Part shown: positions 45,205 through 58,100 of the stretch, one piece after another
Position numbering within the stretch: the stretch's first letter is position 1
Layout: each line of letters opens with the position of its first letter
Assembly (NCBI RefSeq): GCF_014633365.1
Contig: NC_068352.1
Span: 26,197,310-26,261,309, forward strand
Direction: 5' to 3'
DNA length: 64,000 nt
Origin: Diospyros lotus
Taxonomy: Eukaryota > Streptophyta > Magnoliopsida > Ericales > Ebenaceae
Position numbers and translations under genes: made by a program
The notes under the pieces: generated by a model
What the model saw: the letters and a program-made list of their open reading frames with translations, nothing else
What the model was told of the DNA's origin: nothing
The model's database searches: none

Positions 45205-47046
45205 GGCCAAATCAACTGGTTTATTCTAAACTTAGGGTCATATTACAATTTTATCCAGATTTGATCTTTGTTTCAATTTGATGAATGAATCTTAACTTTG
45301 GTTTCAATTTTATTCTCAATTGATCAGGTATATAGCCCAACTAAGGTAGCATGCTGAGGTGTTTAATAATTGACACACCAGAAAAACAATGTCGTTTTGC
45401 CTTGCTCTTGCCGCAAACTATAAGGCAAAAATGTCGTTTTGGTGAAATTAATAATCAAATATACAAATCAATAATCAAATATATAAATTAATTAAATACA
45501 TATATACACAAAATCAATAATCAAATACACAAATCAATAATTAAATACACAAACCCAAAATCACAAAAGCTAGGATTCCATCAATGTGATCAAGAAAAGA
45601 TGGGATTCCCTTCTCGAACGTGGGTCTTGCCATGGTCGTCTCCTCGATTGTGGGTCTCGCCATGGTCGTGGGCACTCAGCCTTCTACTCATCGTGGTTGT
45701 CTTGGTCGTCGTGGATCATCGATTGCTACGGGTGTTCATGGTGCAGTTTGAGTGATTTAAACCATTTTCAATATGCCAAATCACATGTGATTTTTCTGTT
45801 ATTTCAAACCACACAATCTGGTTTGGTCCGCGAAAATTCCACTGCAAAATGCGGTGTGGTCTAGTGCATTTTTTGTGATTTGTCCAAACTAAAATTGGGT
45901 TTATTGATAGACTTCATCGATTTAGATTTGAATTTGAGGAGTTGTCTAACACAAACAAATATATACATGGGTCCATAGAGAAAAACACAAACCTCTCGAG
46001 ATTCGCCACCATGGAAGGCATTCCTGACAAAATGTGGATGAGAGATAACAGTACAAAGGTGGAGGGACTCTGGGACTTAAGTCGGTGCAATTAAGTGCCT
46101 CCACCTTGATCTGGTCGGTGCAATTCAAGGCCTCAACGCAGCGGTGATCTCCTTGGACTGCTTAGATACCTCCGAGACGATGTCAAAGAACAGAGAGCCA
46201 GAGACTGAAAGAAAGGGCCAAGTGGAGGATGTCATTGTCGGTCTCGGTGCGGCAGAGGCTGTGTAGAGAGGAAATAAGATGAGGAAGATTAGATTTAAGG
46301 TTTTAATGTTTTATATTTTATATTTTTTTTTTATATTATTAGACTAGTTGGGTGGTTTGGTTTTTAATCGAATGTGTTTTTTCTCAAACTGCAAACTGCA
46401 CAGTTTTAGGATTTTTCAAATCGTGCCAAACCGTTTCCCTAAAAAAGTTAAGTGGTGTAGTGTGATTGGTTTTCATGATTTGGTAGTTTTTTTTTAACAC
46501 CTTTTATCGATTGTCGTGTCTCTCCCTCTCTTTCTTCTCTTCTCGAATAGTTGCATTCTATGGCCGCCATTAAAGATGGCAAGCTGGCGGTCAAGCTACT
46601 AGCAATGAAATAAGAAAGTGGTCTGCAGTAATGAAAGGCAAAAATAAAGAAGAATTGGCAGCAACAACGCAAGATGGAAGCTAAAAAACCCTAAGTGATG
46701 AAGAGGGGAAATAATATAGGTTTTAACCTATTAGGTGTTGGGTAAACCCACTGGGCCGAATCTAAATTGAGTTGATTCGATCTAGTATACTTCACCAAAA
46801 CGACGTCATTTTGCCTTATGGATTGTAGCAAGAACCGGGCAAAACGATGTCGTTTTACTAATATTTCTATTATTGGATATATTAACATGCCACCTCAGTC
46901 GCCACATATGTTGGAACACACACATGATTAATTGACAATAAAATTGAAACTAAATTTAAGGTTCAAGAACTAAATTGAAACAGATGTCAAAACTGGATAA
47001 AATTATAATATAACACTAAGTTCAGGATAAATCAGTTGATTGGACC
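45205..47046. mobile_element. Mutator-like non-autonomous element, 1.84 kb
   Basis: Imperfect terminal inverted repeats of about 230 bp (left end GGCCAAATCAACTGG; inverted right end GGTCCAATCAACTGA). The 9-bp flanks atatacata and atatacaca match in eight positions (45196-45204, 47047-47055), and the flanking Copia integrase joins across it. Both arms contain an acg-tcg-ttttg palindrome block. Inside is a second hAT MITE (45727-46506). No transposase; short frames inside look random. Confidence 0.85.
45727..46506. mobile_element. hAT MITE nested in Mutator-like element
   Basis: Ends TACGGGTGTTC and, inverted, TAAAAGGTGTTAA; flanks tcgattgc/tcgattgt match in seven of eight bases (45719-45726, 46507-46514). 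Sub-terminal 'aaacca/tggttt' motifs relate it to 40230-40767. About 780 bp, non-coding. Confidence 0.7.
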
Positions 47047-47055
47047 ATATACACA

Positions 47056-48108
47056 TGTATATTTTGAACAACCATCAATAAATGTAATAAATAATCTATT
47101 TCCAAATGGATTAACTCTAGCAAATTAATGTTTATTTCAACACTTTAAATGGCTTCTTAATCATTTTAGATTTACCACATAATTCACATTTTTTTTAAAT
47201 TCATTAACATCACATGAAATCAATCCACATTTAACCATTGTTTTCATTGTGTTTAAGACAGCATGCGCTAATCTTTGATGCCATAATGAAATTGAATCAA
47301 TCATGTAAACAAAAATATCATTCTTATTATTATTAATATATGAATCATCAAGTACATGAGATAGCTTGACCATTCCATCACTAGAATAGCCTTTACCAAC
47401 AAATATATCATTTCAAGACAAAACTAATTTGCCCAAATCAAATACAAATTTAATTCCTGATTTACCCAACAAATCCCCACTAACAAAATTTCTATTCATA
47501 TAAAAAACATAAAGTATATTAGTGAGGGTCACTTTCTTGCCCAAAGTAAAGGCAAGTTCCACATTTCCCTTGCCAAACACGTTGGACCTTCCTTCATTTC
47601 CCATTTGAATATCTTATCCATCACCAACTTCAACATAAGTTTTAAAAAGAGATTTGTCATAGCAAACATACTCCATAGCACAAGTATAATTAACACCACC
47701 AACTAGATACTTTACCTTAAACAACATTAATTTCACTAATAGTAGCAAGATTATCATCATTTACATCCAAGAAATTAGCCTTCAGTTTTTGAGTTTTCTT
47801 AAATCTACAATCCCTAGCAAAATGACTAGGTTTTTCACAAACAAAACAATCTCATTTTTTAGGCTTATTGAATTTCCCTTGATCCTTTTTGGCACCAAGC
47901 GAATTTTCTTGAATTTTGTTTGCCTTTGTTGGGTTTGTTAGAGGGCTTACTCATAGCATTTTCTTTATTATTTCCATCATAAAAATTTTCATTCTTATCT
48001 CTCACCCTTTATTCAAAGGTGTTTTTGTAACTCTTTTAAAGAAAAATCGTTGAAATCATGGAGAAACTTCTTCCTATAGCCTTTCCAAGAAGATGGCAAT
48101 TTTGATAT
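47056..48108 (-). pseudogene. Copia integrase N-term, protease, gag zinc knuckle
   Basis: Continues the Copia element right of the Mutator-like insertion. On the minus strand from right to left: gag with a CCHC knuckle (C-FV-C-EKPS-H-FARD-C, about 47815-47855), protease region with VFGKGNVELAFTLGKKVTLTN (47500-47590), pre-integrase SLWHQRLAHA (about 47265-47295), and integrase start with RLFITFIDGCSKY near 47060-47105. Interrupted by stops. Cut on its right by a solo LTR at 48109. Confidence 0.85.
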
Positions 48109-48905
48109 TGTCGACGTTCATAATTGGTCGACGGTGATTCGTTGGCCCGCACTGGTGCGTGGATCCAGGAGGAAAAGAACGAGGTATCTGGTTCGATTTG
48201 CTGAGCTGCTAGCCCATCCTTACAAGGTACTCCGAAGCTCAAGTTAGTGAGCGAGTAAGCAAATATATCGGTCATTGGTAAGTTGGCGAAAAAGAATACA
48301 TACCCATGCCATTGGAAAGGCTGGTTGATATATATATGAGAAGGAGCCCTCTTGCATGCGCTATACGCATGTAAGTGATGTGATAGAATAGCCGGCGAGG
48401 ATGTCCCTACAGCAGCAAGGTGCCGACGAGACTTCTATTAATGTGGATGGGATCTGTTATTAATGAGAATGAGATCCATCATTAATGAGGATGAGATTTG
48501 AGGTGAACGCTCGAAAACCCAAGCGTAGCCGTAATGATGTTGTTGCAAAAAGAGCAAAATGGGTTTGGCATGGGCCGGCCAAATAGCCGAGAAAATAGGC
48601 TTGAACAATCCAACTGGGGCGGCCTTTGGCCTAATGATATACCATGGCTTGTATCATTTCTGTTACGCAAGCTGATCGACTGAGCCAACGGACCATAAGG
48701 ATCGCTGGGAGCTCGTTCGAATACGCTGATAAGTTAGGGGCATTACAGCGAGCTCACTTGGTCCTACTGTATGAGCCTGGGCTCCAGCATATCGCGAACT
48801 CGTTTTGATGGGCTTAGCTCGAGGTTTCCTGGATCGCAAGCGGTTGGGCCGGCCCACTGAATTACATCCGGCCCACATGTAGTAGATCGGGAAATACCCG
48901 TAACA
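48109..48905 (-). repeat. Solo LTR (family S), - orientation
   Basis: 797 bp, TG...CA, with perfect 5-bp duplication gatat (48104-48108, 48906-48910). GC-richer than its surroundings. On the minus strand it starts TGTTACGGGTATTTCCCG and ends TGAACGTCGACA, the same 3' end as the solo LTR at 11513-12195. The disrupted Copia gag reads through once the LTR is ignored (IEIPKAFQVRATIS then LPSSWKGYRKKFLHDF), which confirms an insertion. Confidence 0.92.
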
Positions 48906-49440
48906 GATATAGTTGCTCTCACTTGAAAAGCTTTAGGAATTTCAATCTCTGCAACCCCCAATTCATTAGCCAGTACTTGTAATTCGTGCATTTGTAGCAG
49001 GATAGGCATATCATTATGGAATTTGTACTCAAAATATTTGAAGATTAAGAACTTTTAGGTACCTGTCTCATCGACTTTGTACTTGAATTCTAGAGCATTC
49101 CAAATTGCAAGAGCTATAATTCCATAGAGTAGAGATCATGGAGTCAGTTAGAAAGTAAATTAAAAATGTGTTATCTACACATAACATCATCTTCTTCCTT
49201 CTTCTTCCTTTGTGCTTTAAGTTTTTCAGAATTATCATCATTTGGTGAAGGAATGGGTGAAAGATTCGGATCAAGAACATAGAAAATCCTTAGGGCAATA
49301 AGCATGAGTTTTATCTTATCTTTTCATCACATAAAGTTAGTGCCATCAAATTGATCAAGATGAACAAAATCTTGGTTCATCATCTTGATTGTGCTATTCT
49401 TCATGGTTGTGCGCAGATGAAATTTTGCTTTTAAAACATT
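48906..49440 (-). pseudogene. Copia gag N-terminal remnant
   Basis: Minus-strand gag fragments with ELQVLANELGVAEIEIPKAF at about 48925-48990, and upstream leader sequence to about 49440. Degenerate; no complete frame. Confidence 0.65.
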
Positions 49441-49910
49441 AACTTGGGGATATTACAACAATGACAATTAAGGAGAATAAATACAAAAACTTAAAATTAT
49501 GAATTTCCATGTATAAACTTGAAGAAACAACAACAATAATAAATAATAAAATTCTACATAAAATCTTCGAGTTGTAGAAGGCTTGAAACATAATAAAATT
49601 GCTTTCCCAAAAGCAAAATTTGCCCACCCTCCACTTTGAATTTGTTGTGAGGATTTATTAAATTATTTTAGTGGATATGACAAGCCCTTTTAGAATTCAC
49701 ACTAAGCAAAAGGGCAGAAATCAAGTTTTGGAATAATAGAAAGAGTTTTGATCTTTTTTAAGAGAGACAAAATCTGTTTTCTAGTTTTTTTTTCTTACAT
49801 TCTATTTCTAACATATTTTACTTATATATAATTTCTAAATTTTTTTGAAATATACAAACTGGGTACATAGTTAGAATTTTGAAAAGAAACAACATTTCAA
49901 AGGGATAGTT
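49441..49910 (-). repeat. Right LTR-like arm of decayed Copia element
   Basis: Matches 40087-40990 (with the hAT removed) and then about 42240-42330, with frequent substitutions. Interpreted as the 5' LTR with an internal deletion and lost outer end. Confidence 0.6.
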
Positions 49911-51660
49911 AGAACCTTTCAGCTTCCAGTGCATTCAAAGTTCCCAAGCTGCCCAAAGTGTGAAGTTTTAGTTGTTGCAAAGTCTTTCACCTTTGATTTG
50001 AGTAAAATGGTTGTAAGTTGGTGTTTATATTTAAATCATTTGTATGTGAGGTAGTCTCATTTAATATGATTTTAATTTTCTACAAGTGTGTTCTTGATAA
50101 TAAAATCATCTATAATCAAGATAAATCATCTATAATCAAGGTTCAAACTCCAATATAAAATTTAGAGTTATTTCTATCCATTTTAATGGAACCTTTAAGT
50201 TCTTAAGCTCTTGAAGGTAAATCTCTATAAAATCTTTTCTTTTTTTTTTTTGGCATGATTATTGTGTTAATTACATATATCCATTTATCAACAAATCACA
50301 CATTAAACTCAATCTTAAAAGCAAAAAAACTTGAAGACTTAAGAAACTTAAATTATAATATAAGGCTACTTAGTTGGATGAGTACAAGTCTAGGCTTGGT
50401 TGGTTATGAAAAAAAATAAATAGATAGCTTTTTACCCATAAATTTGCTTTGTAGTTAATATAGACAAGTTACTTGCATTCCTTTAAAATAGTTCAAATGT
50501 CCAAGCATATGGGATGTAATATTTTTCTAAGGTAAATTTTTTATATTTATATATGAAAAATGGTAATTTTCATATAAAACATCATATGAAAAGATTTAGT
50601 TTTGGCATTCTTAAATGCATGAATCATTTTAATAATGTTAGAAATTTATTGACAATTGATGCTCCCCTTTAGGTGGAATAATAATTATATTATGAAAGTT
50701 GAAGCACACCCACTAATCAAGAACTGCCACATGGCATGCAAAGAATATACTCCCTCACCTATTTTTAGCTAGTTGCTTACAAGAATAAAAAAGAATTTTA
50801 TTATTTATATGTTAAATCTCCTTTTAGTCATTTGCATGAAACCATCTTGCATTCCCTTTAAAACTACATAGCTCTAATGGTCAATATTTTAGGAAAATTA
50901 CATATAACCCCTTGTAACTTGAACCTTTTTTTAGAAATATCCTCCATCATTTTAAGAGAAATAAAAAGTATATAAATACAAAGTCAAAATGGAGTTTGCT
51001 ACTTAAAAAAAAAAAAAAGTTTGCTTCAACCAAAATTCTATATTTTTTTAAATAAATGATAAATAATTAATATAAAGCGAACAACTTTAGATTTTGAATA
51101 CTTTGCTTGTCACCTAAAAGTGACCATATTTTATGAATTAAATATTTTTCAATAAAAGTCAATACTAAACCAAGTAATTAACTAATTTAGTTAATTAAAT
51201 CGTTATATTTATTTTTTATTATTTATATCTCCTGGGATTTAATCGTGATAGTAATTAAAATTTATTAGATTCAAACTCAAGAACTTAGACTTATAAGCAC
51301 TATCACTTATTATTAAATTATAATTTTAATATTAATTTTATTTAATATAGTAATTTAAAAATTCAAAAAATTAAAAAAAATAAAGTTATGAGGGTTTTTT
51401 ATTTTAAAATTTATGAAAATGATAACGCAGAATTGGGGGAGCAAGTATGTTAATGGAGGCGAAACATGGGCTAGAAAGTAAATACACTAAAAGACAGGGT
51501 GGCAGCGTAATTTTGACATTTAGATTATCTGTTTTTTTTTTGGGTTAATAAATATCGGAGGGGGATGAATGAGACTCCGATGGGAGAAAATAAGAAGAAA
51601 ATGAAAGAAAAAAGAAAAAATTAACATAACAAGGCTTCCGTCTTTCAGACCAAGAACAAG
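49911..51660. other. Intergenic region before ATXR3
   Basis: AT-rich, with an aaatcatctataatcaag duplication near 50104-50140 and poly-A runs. No gene or element recognised. Confidence 0.5.
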
Positions 51661-52148
51661 AACAACTAAGAGCGAGCGATATATAGAGAGAGAGAGAGAG
51701 AGAGGAAAGAAACAGTAAAAAACATATACGCAAGGAACGAGAGAACGAGAGAAGGAGAGAGAGGGGAGAGCGGAGGGATTTCACAGATTCGACTTCAGCT
51801 CTTCGTCGTCGCCGTTCGAATCGATAGCCTCGCGATCCGGCGATCTATCGTCGCTCACCGCTTCCATTTCTCTCTGTAAGTCGTCGCCGAATCGAAACCC
51901 TAAATTATCAATTTAAGTCGCTTCGGCTTTTTCGGCGTGGTTGTGTGATTTGAATTCTGAAGTTGTTGTTACTGTACATTGTTGCGCTGACGTATTTGTT
52001 ACGTGTTCTGTGTTTTTGGTTGGAATTAGGGTTTTGTGTTGGTGCGAAGATTGGGACAGCTGAGAGTGCAGTATGAGCATCGACAGTCCCGGAGGAGGGA
52101 GCAATTAGGGTTTCAGTGGGTTTTTTTGGGGGCAGTGGTTGGACTTCC
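51661..52148 (+). promoter_or_regulatory. ATXR3 core promoter and leader
   Basis: A TATA-like gatatatagag at 51678-51688 is followed by a GA run (51685-51704) and a GC-richer leader. A likely leader intron runs from GTAAGTCG at 51876 to the AG at 52028-52029 (154 bp). These are positional inferences; no transcript was seen. Confidence 0.45.
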
Positions 52149-55100
52149 ATGGGCGATGGCGGTGTTGCATGTGTGCCTTCGCAGCATATTATGGAGCAAT
52201 TTCCAATTTCCGACACTTTTTGCGGAGGCAACAACGGAAAGTTCAATTCGAAGTCGCTCAAGCAAAAGGTGAAGATGAAGGTGAAAAGAGAGGAGTTTTC
52301 GAAGAAGACAGAGTCTGGGACGGCTGAATTGGGTTGTGAGAAGGCTAACTGCAGTGCGGAGGTTGAGAACGGTGAGTCTTGTGTAGATAAGGTGCCAAAA
52401 GAGGAAATAGAGGAAGGTGAATTGGGTTCATTGAAGTGGCCAACTGGGGAGCTGGAGAATGGGGAGTTCATTCCCGGGAAGCCGCAGAAGTTTGAAGTAA
52501 AGAGCGAAATTGAGAAGGCAGAGTGCCCTATTGAGAAATGGAGGAAAGGGGAACTGGAAAAGGGGGAGTTCCTTTCGGCTAAGTGGCGGAAAGAGCATTC
52601 TGACAAAGGAGAATTCAGTTCAGGGAGGTCTCGAACTGATGAAATAGTGGAGAAGTGTAGAAAAGGGGAGCCAGAGAAAACAGAATTGGGCTCCTGGAGA
52701 GGTTCTAAAGCCGAAATTGAGAAAGGAGAGTTCATCCCTGTAAGACGGCATAAAAGTGAGGTGGTCAAGGAGAAAATGCGCAGGGATGATTCATCAAGGA
52801 ACAAGGGATTGAAATCTGAGCGAGAATGGACACCCCCTTCTGGTAAGTATGCAACTGATAAAGAAATCAAAGGAAGCGGGAGTCAGCATTTGAAAAGGTC
52901 ATCCAGGTGGGAAACTGGTCAAGAGAGAAACCCGAGGTTGGGTTCAAAAATTGTAGTTGAGGATGGCTCCATCAAGTTTGAAAACAGCAACGGGAAGAAT
53001 CATGGAAAAGAACACTTATCAGGAAATAGGTTGAAACGGCACGGAAATGATTCTGATAGCGGTGATCGTAAACATTATGGAGAATATGGTGATTATGTGA
53101 GCTCAAAAAGCCGTAGGCTTTCTGATGATGGTAGTCGCTCCACGTATTCAGAGCACTACAGGACTGCGGAGAGATCATACAGAAATTCTTCTGCATCAAG
53201 GAACATAGCCTCTGACAGGTACTCTTCTAGACATTATGAATCTTCCTTATCTTCCAGGGTGGCTTATGACAGGCATGGCTGTAGCCCACGGCATTCTGAG
53301 CGGTCCCCACGGGACCGACAGCGCTGCACTGATCACCGTGATCGAACTCCAGTCCGCCGTGAGAGATCCCCACATGATAGAACTCCAATCCGTCGGGAGA
53401 GGTCGCCTCACGATAGAGGTCGCTACTATGATCATAGAAACCGGAGTCCTAGCTACTCAGACCGGTCCCCACAAGATCGAGGTCGACATTTTGATCGTAG
53501 GGATTGGACCCCTAGCTTCTTGGAGCGATCCTCAGTGGAAAGGAATAGGCACAATAACTACAAAGAAACAAATCGGAAAAATGGAGGAAGTGAAAAGAGA
53601 GCAAGTCATCATGGAAGTAAAGAAGAGAAGCTTGACCAGAAAGATTCTTGTGGAAGAGACACTCATATCTTATCTAAAGAATCTCAAGATAGAAGTGACT
53701 TGGATAATGGTGGTGAATTGCTCGAGAAAAATGCAGACCTTCAATCTCATGTGGAAGAGGTTTCCCAAAATCAAGGAATGCAATGCAAACAGTCTCCTCA
53801 GGCTAATGGCATTCATGAGGAGCTTCCTTCAATGGAAGAGGATATGGATATATGTGACACACCACCACATGTTCCAGCTGCAGTGGATTCTACATCAGGA
53901 AAATGGTTCTATCTTGATCATTTTGGTGTGGAACGTGGGCCTTCCAAATTGTGCAACCTGAAGGCACTTGTTGAAGAAGGTTTTCTCGTATCTGATCACT
54001 TGATCAAGCACCTGGACAGTGACAGGTGGGTTACTGTTGAAAATGCAGTTTCCCCACTCGTGACTTTGAATTTACTTTCTATTGTCTCAGACAGTGTTAC
54101 TCAGCTAGTGAGCCCTCCTGAGGCTCCTGGTAATCTGTTGGTAGATTCTGGAGATGCTGGTCAATCTGCTAATCAACTAGGCCAGGGTACCTCGTCCACT
54201 TTGCTGGAACCTACTTATTGTCCAGGTGAGAGTTTAGTTGCCTCTGAACCTGCAGAAGATCTCCACATTGATGTAAGAGTTGGAGCTTTGTTGGAGGGTT
54301 ATAGTGTAATTCCTGGCCAGGAACTTGAAACAGTTGGGGGTATTTTTTCAATCTCTTTCCTTGATTTTATTTATTCTGAACACAACTCCTTGATTTTATT
54401 TTTTAATAATATTTTATTTTTTTTTATAGATCTTTTATTATTTTTTCATGCTTCTGAAATTCTATCATACTGCAGAAGCACTGCAAATGAGTTTTGAGCG
54501 TGGAGAATGGAAAAAATATGGAGATCCTGAAGGTATGATTTTTGGCTTTTTGTGTACTGTTGTGATTGATTATTCTTTAATTTGGAAATGAAGGTTGTCA
54601 GCTATCCCTTTGTGGTTATACTCCCTTGCTAGTTGTTTTTTGATAGTATTCCCTTGCTAGTTACTATGATTTTAGTTGACTTCATGAACCAATGTGCTTG
54701 TATTGTCAATTAGTTGTAATTTTCAGTCTATGAGTTGATCACTTCCATGCCTGTGTTGGCATACTTAAATTTGAGCCCACAATGCGCCATAGAATATCTT
54801 TGTGCTCTTTTTAAATTAGAAATCTTCATTTTTTTTTGTGGCATAAGATCTCTGCTAAGTTTCCATGGTTGGAGCTGGCTTATGTAGAAAAAAGAAACAA
54901 ACCTTACATAAATATTATCGTTTGATTTTTTTTTTTTTTTTTTTGGGGGGGGGGGGGGGTGTGTGTGTGGAGGGGGATCTTTGTTTCTTAGAAACAGAAT
55001 AAAGGAACCATTTTGGATTCAGAATTGCTTGATGTCAGATACCCCGATCTGACAAGGGATCTTTCAGGTATAATCAGGAATGGAGAAGAATTTAGAGGGA

Positions 55101-58100
55101 GAGAGAGAATATGAGAGAGAGAGATAACAGAATGGAGAGAGAAAAGATTCACTTCATTCATTTCATAACCCCATTCTCCAGCTGGAATACAACCAACCGG
55201 GAATGTACACCCAGTGATGCATGGCTGCTCCTAACCTACTAAGTACAATCTTTATAGCATAAGAGGAAATTACATTTACTGTCCTACCCTTAGGAGTGTG
55301 ACACTTGAATCCAACTTTTTTTTTTTCCCCCTCAACTCTCTAATATGTTCATCAATAACGTGCAATCTAGCATTTAGACCTGTTCTACATTTTCTTTGGT
55401 GTACTATATGGACACAATACTTCAATTTTCAAAGCTTGTGCTGAAGCACTTGTTCCTAGTATGTGCAGGATTCACTTGGCATGGGTTTCACTTTGGGGAA
55501 CAACAAGATGAAGATGCAGGCAACACCATATCGAGGTATCCAGATCATGCAGCAAAAGAAGCTTCAGAAAGATCAATTGCTGTATCTGATAGGGACACTA
55601 TGTTTGCCTATGGTGACTCTACTGACTGGTTCTCTGGCCGGTGGCCGTGCAAGGGAGGGGATTGGAAGAGGCATGATGAAGCTGCCCAAGATAGATCCTG
55701 GAGAAAGAAGTTTGTCCTCAATGATGGGTACCCTCTATGCCAAATGCCAAAATCTGGCCTTGAAGATCCCAGATGGCACTGGAAAGATGATTTGTACCGT
55801 CCTTCTCATAGCAGAAGGCTTGACCTCCCACCTTGGGCTTTTTCTTTGCCTGATGAGTCAAATGATTGTAGTGCAGTCAGCAGATTGAATCAATCAAAAC
55901 CTGTTCCTGTAAGAGGAACAAAGGGAAACATGCTTCCTGTTGTGAGGATAAATACGTGTGTGGTCAAAGACCATGGTTCTTTTGTCTCTGAGCCCCGTGC
56001 AAAGGTCAGAGGAAAGGATAGATACAGTTCAAGGTCTTCTCGAGCTCATTCTGGAAATAGAGATGTGAAGAGATCATCAGAAGAACATAGTTCTCAATCT
56101 AAAAGCATTTGTGAACAGGAATCACGAGGCTTCTGTAGGAGTACAACATCCATTAATATACCAAAAGACCGTCTTTGCACAGGACATGACTTACAGTTAC
56201 ATCTAGGTGATTGGTACTACCTTGATGGAGCTGGGCATGAGCATGGGCCATCGTCATTTTCAGAGATGCAAGTCTTGGTGGATCAAGGTGTCATCCGGAA
56301 GGACATCAGTGTTTTCAGGAAAGTTGATAGAGTTTGGGTTCCGTTGACCTCTGCTGCAGAGGCTTCTGAGCCTTCTGTAAAGATCCAACATGATATTAAT
56401 AAAAAATCTAGTGATGCTTCTGGATTAACAGGCGCCACACTTAGTGGAAACACCACTGTTTCCAGTTCATTCCACAGGTTGCATCCGCAATTCATTGGTT
56501 TTACCAGGGGGAAGCTGCATGAGCTGGTGATGAAATCATATAAGAGTCGTGAGTTTGCTGCAGCCATAAATGAGGTCTTGGACCCATGGATCAGTGCAAA
56601 ACAGCCAAAGAAGGAAATAGAAAAATACATGCAGAATCAATTTCTCTATAGTAAATTTCAGAATTCAGGTATTGTAAAAGTTTCAGAACTTTCTGTAAAG
56701 AGTCCTGGATACAATTTATGTTTCAGGATACAATTTTTGAAAAATTCTTCTTCACCTCTCTCTTTCATTTAATGATGTCCCTTTACAGTTCATACCCTCA
56801 ATCTCCCTGTTTGTGTTTCTAGTTTAAAATTGTCAGTTGAAGGTTACTTTGTCGCTTAATTTATAGGCCATGATTGTGATCAAACAAAAGGCTTTCTTAA
56901 GTTAGATATTACTGTTGACTTCCTCAAACTTTGCTCATCTTTTATGCCTGTCATCATTAGACATAACTTAAACCAATGACATCTTTTGGCTTCATTCTTT
57001 GATCTTCGTTGTAGATATCTAAATGACTGTATGCACTCTCTTCTCTGCATTATAAATGCTATGTTAAAGTTCTTGTGATTGCATTCTTTTGCCATTTATC
57101 TTTTTGTGTATCTAGTCATTTGATTAGCTTGTAGCTGATCCTTCTAGTGGGATTAAGGCTTGAGTTGTTGCAGTCATCTGATTATCGTAGTTGTGATAAC
57201 ACATATTGTACTAGTGTTATTAAAGGTGTGCCTAAGCGCGGACTATCAAGGCGTGCCTGTGCTTTTTTGATTGTTTTTTAGGATTTTATTTTACTGTTTA
57301 TTATTTTATTAAATTTTTTACTGTTTAGGGTTTAAATTTATTGCGTCAACTATAAATTTGACAATGAGTAAAAGGACTACTGCTTCAAATGCTCCAATTG
57401 AATTTGAACTAGATGAAGATGGAGAGGGAGATGATGTGGAAGAAGACATTAGAGATGATGCTTCTAATGATGAAATTATGGAAATGTTTGATCTTGATGA
57501 TGAGGGTGATTTTTAGATTATTTAAAATGTATAATTAGTTAATCTTGATTAAGATTTAAGACTTATAAATTATTTTAAGATTTAATTCAAGTTGACTTAA
57601 AAGACTTTTAGATTGCATCTTTAGGTATTTTTTATTGTTATTTTCTTTAGTATATGTTGAATTTTTTAATTTCCTTGATAACATGTTTGTGAATATGTTA
57701 TTAGGAGTTGGCATCTATTTTATATCTTATTCTTCAAATATGATATATATTTTTCTTTTTTTTTTAGTTTGCATGCGCCTAGTTCCATCAGGTGCATACC
57801 TCGCCTGGTGCCTTGTGCCTTAGGCTTCTACACCCTTTTGCGCCTTAGTGCCCCTTGGGCCTTTAATAACACAGTATTGTACTAGAAAGAATGACGTGCA
57901 GCATTAATTCATATGAGAATGTTTTGAAGTGCATTTACTTTGTTCCTTCATATTTCTAATCCATCTTACTCTCCTCATCTTTAGTTGTTTTTATGATAGG
58001 ACTTTTTGTTAATTGTTCAATTGACTTATCCAAATTTCTACATCTCTAGCATGAGGGTCATACATATTTGTCATATTAGCCATATTGTCTGTCTTAATGA

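Noticed and set aside
51908..52870. 320-codon open frame on the minus strand
   Set aside because: It is antisense to ATXR3 exon 1; its Ser/Phe-rich repeats mirror the Lys/Glu repeats of the real frame.
53236..53961. 241-codon open frame on the plus strand
   Set aside because: Alternative frame inside ATXR3 exon 1, which has a continuous recognised frame there.
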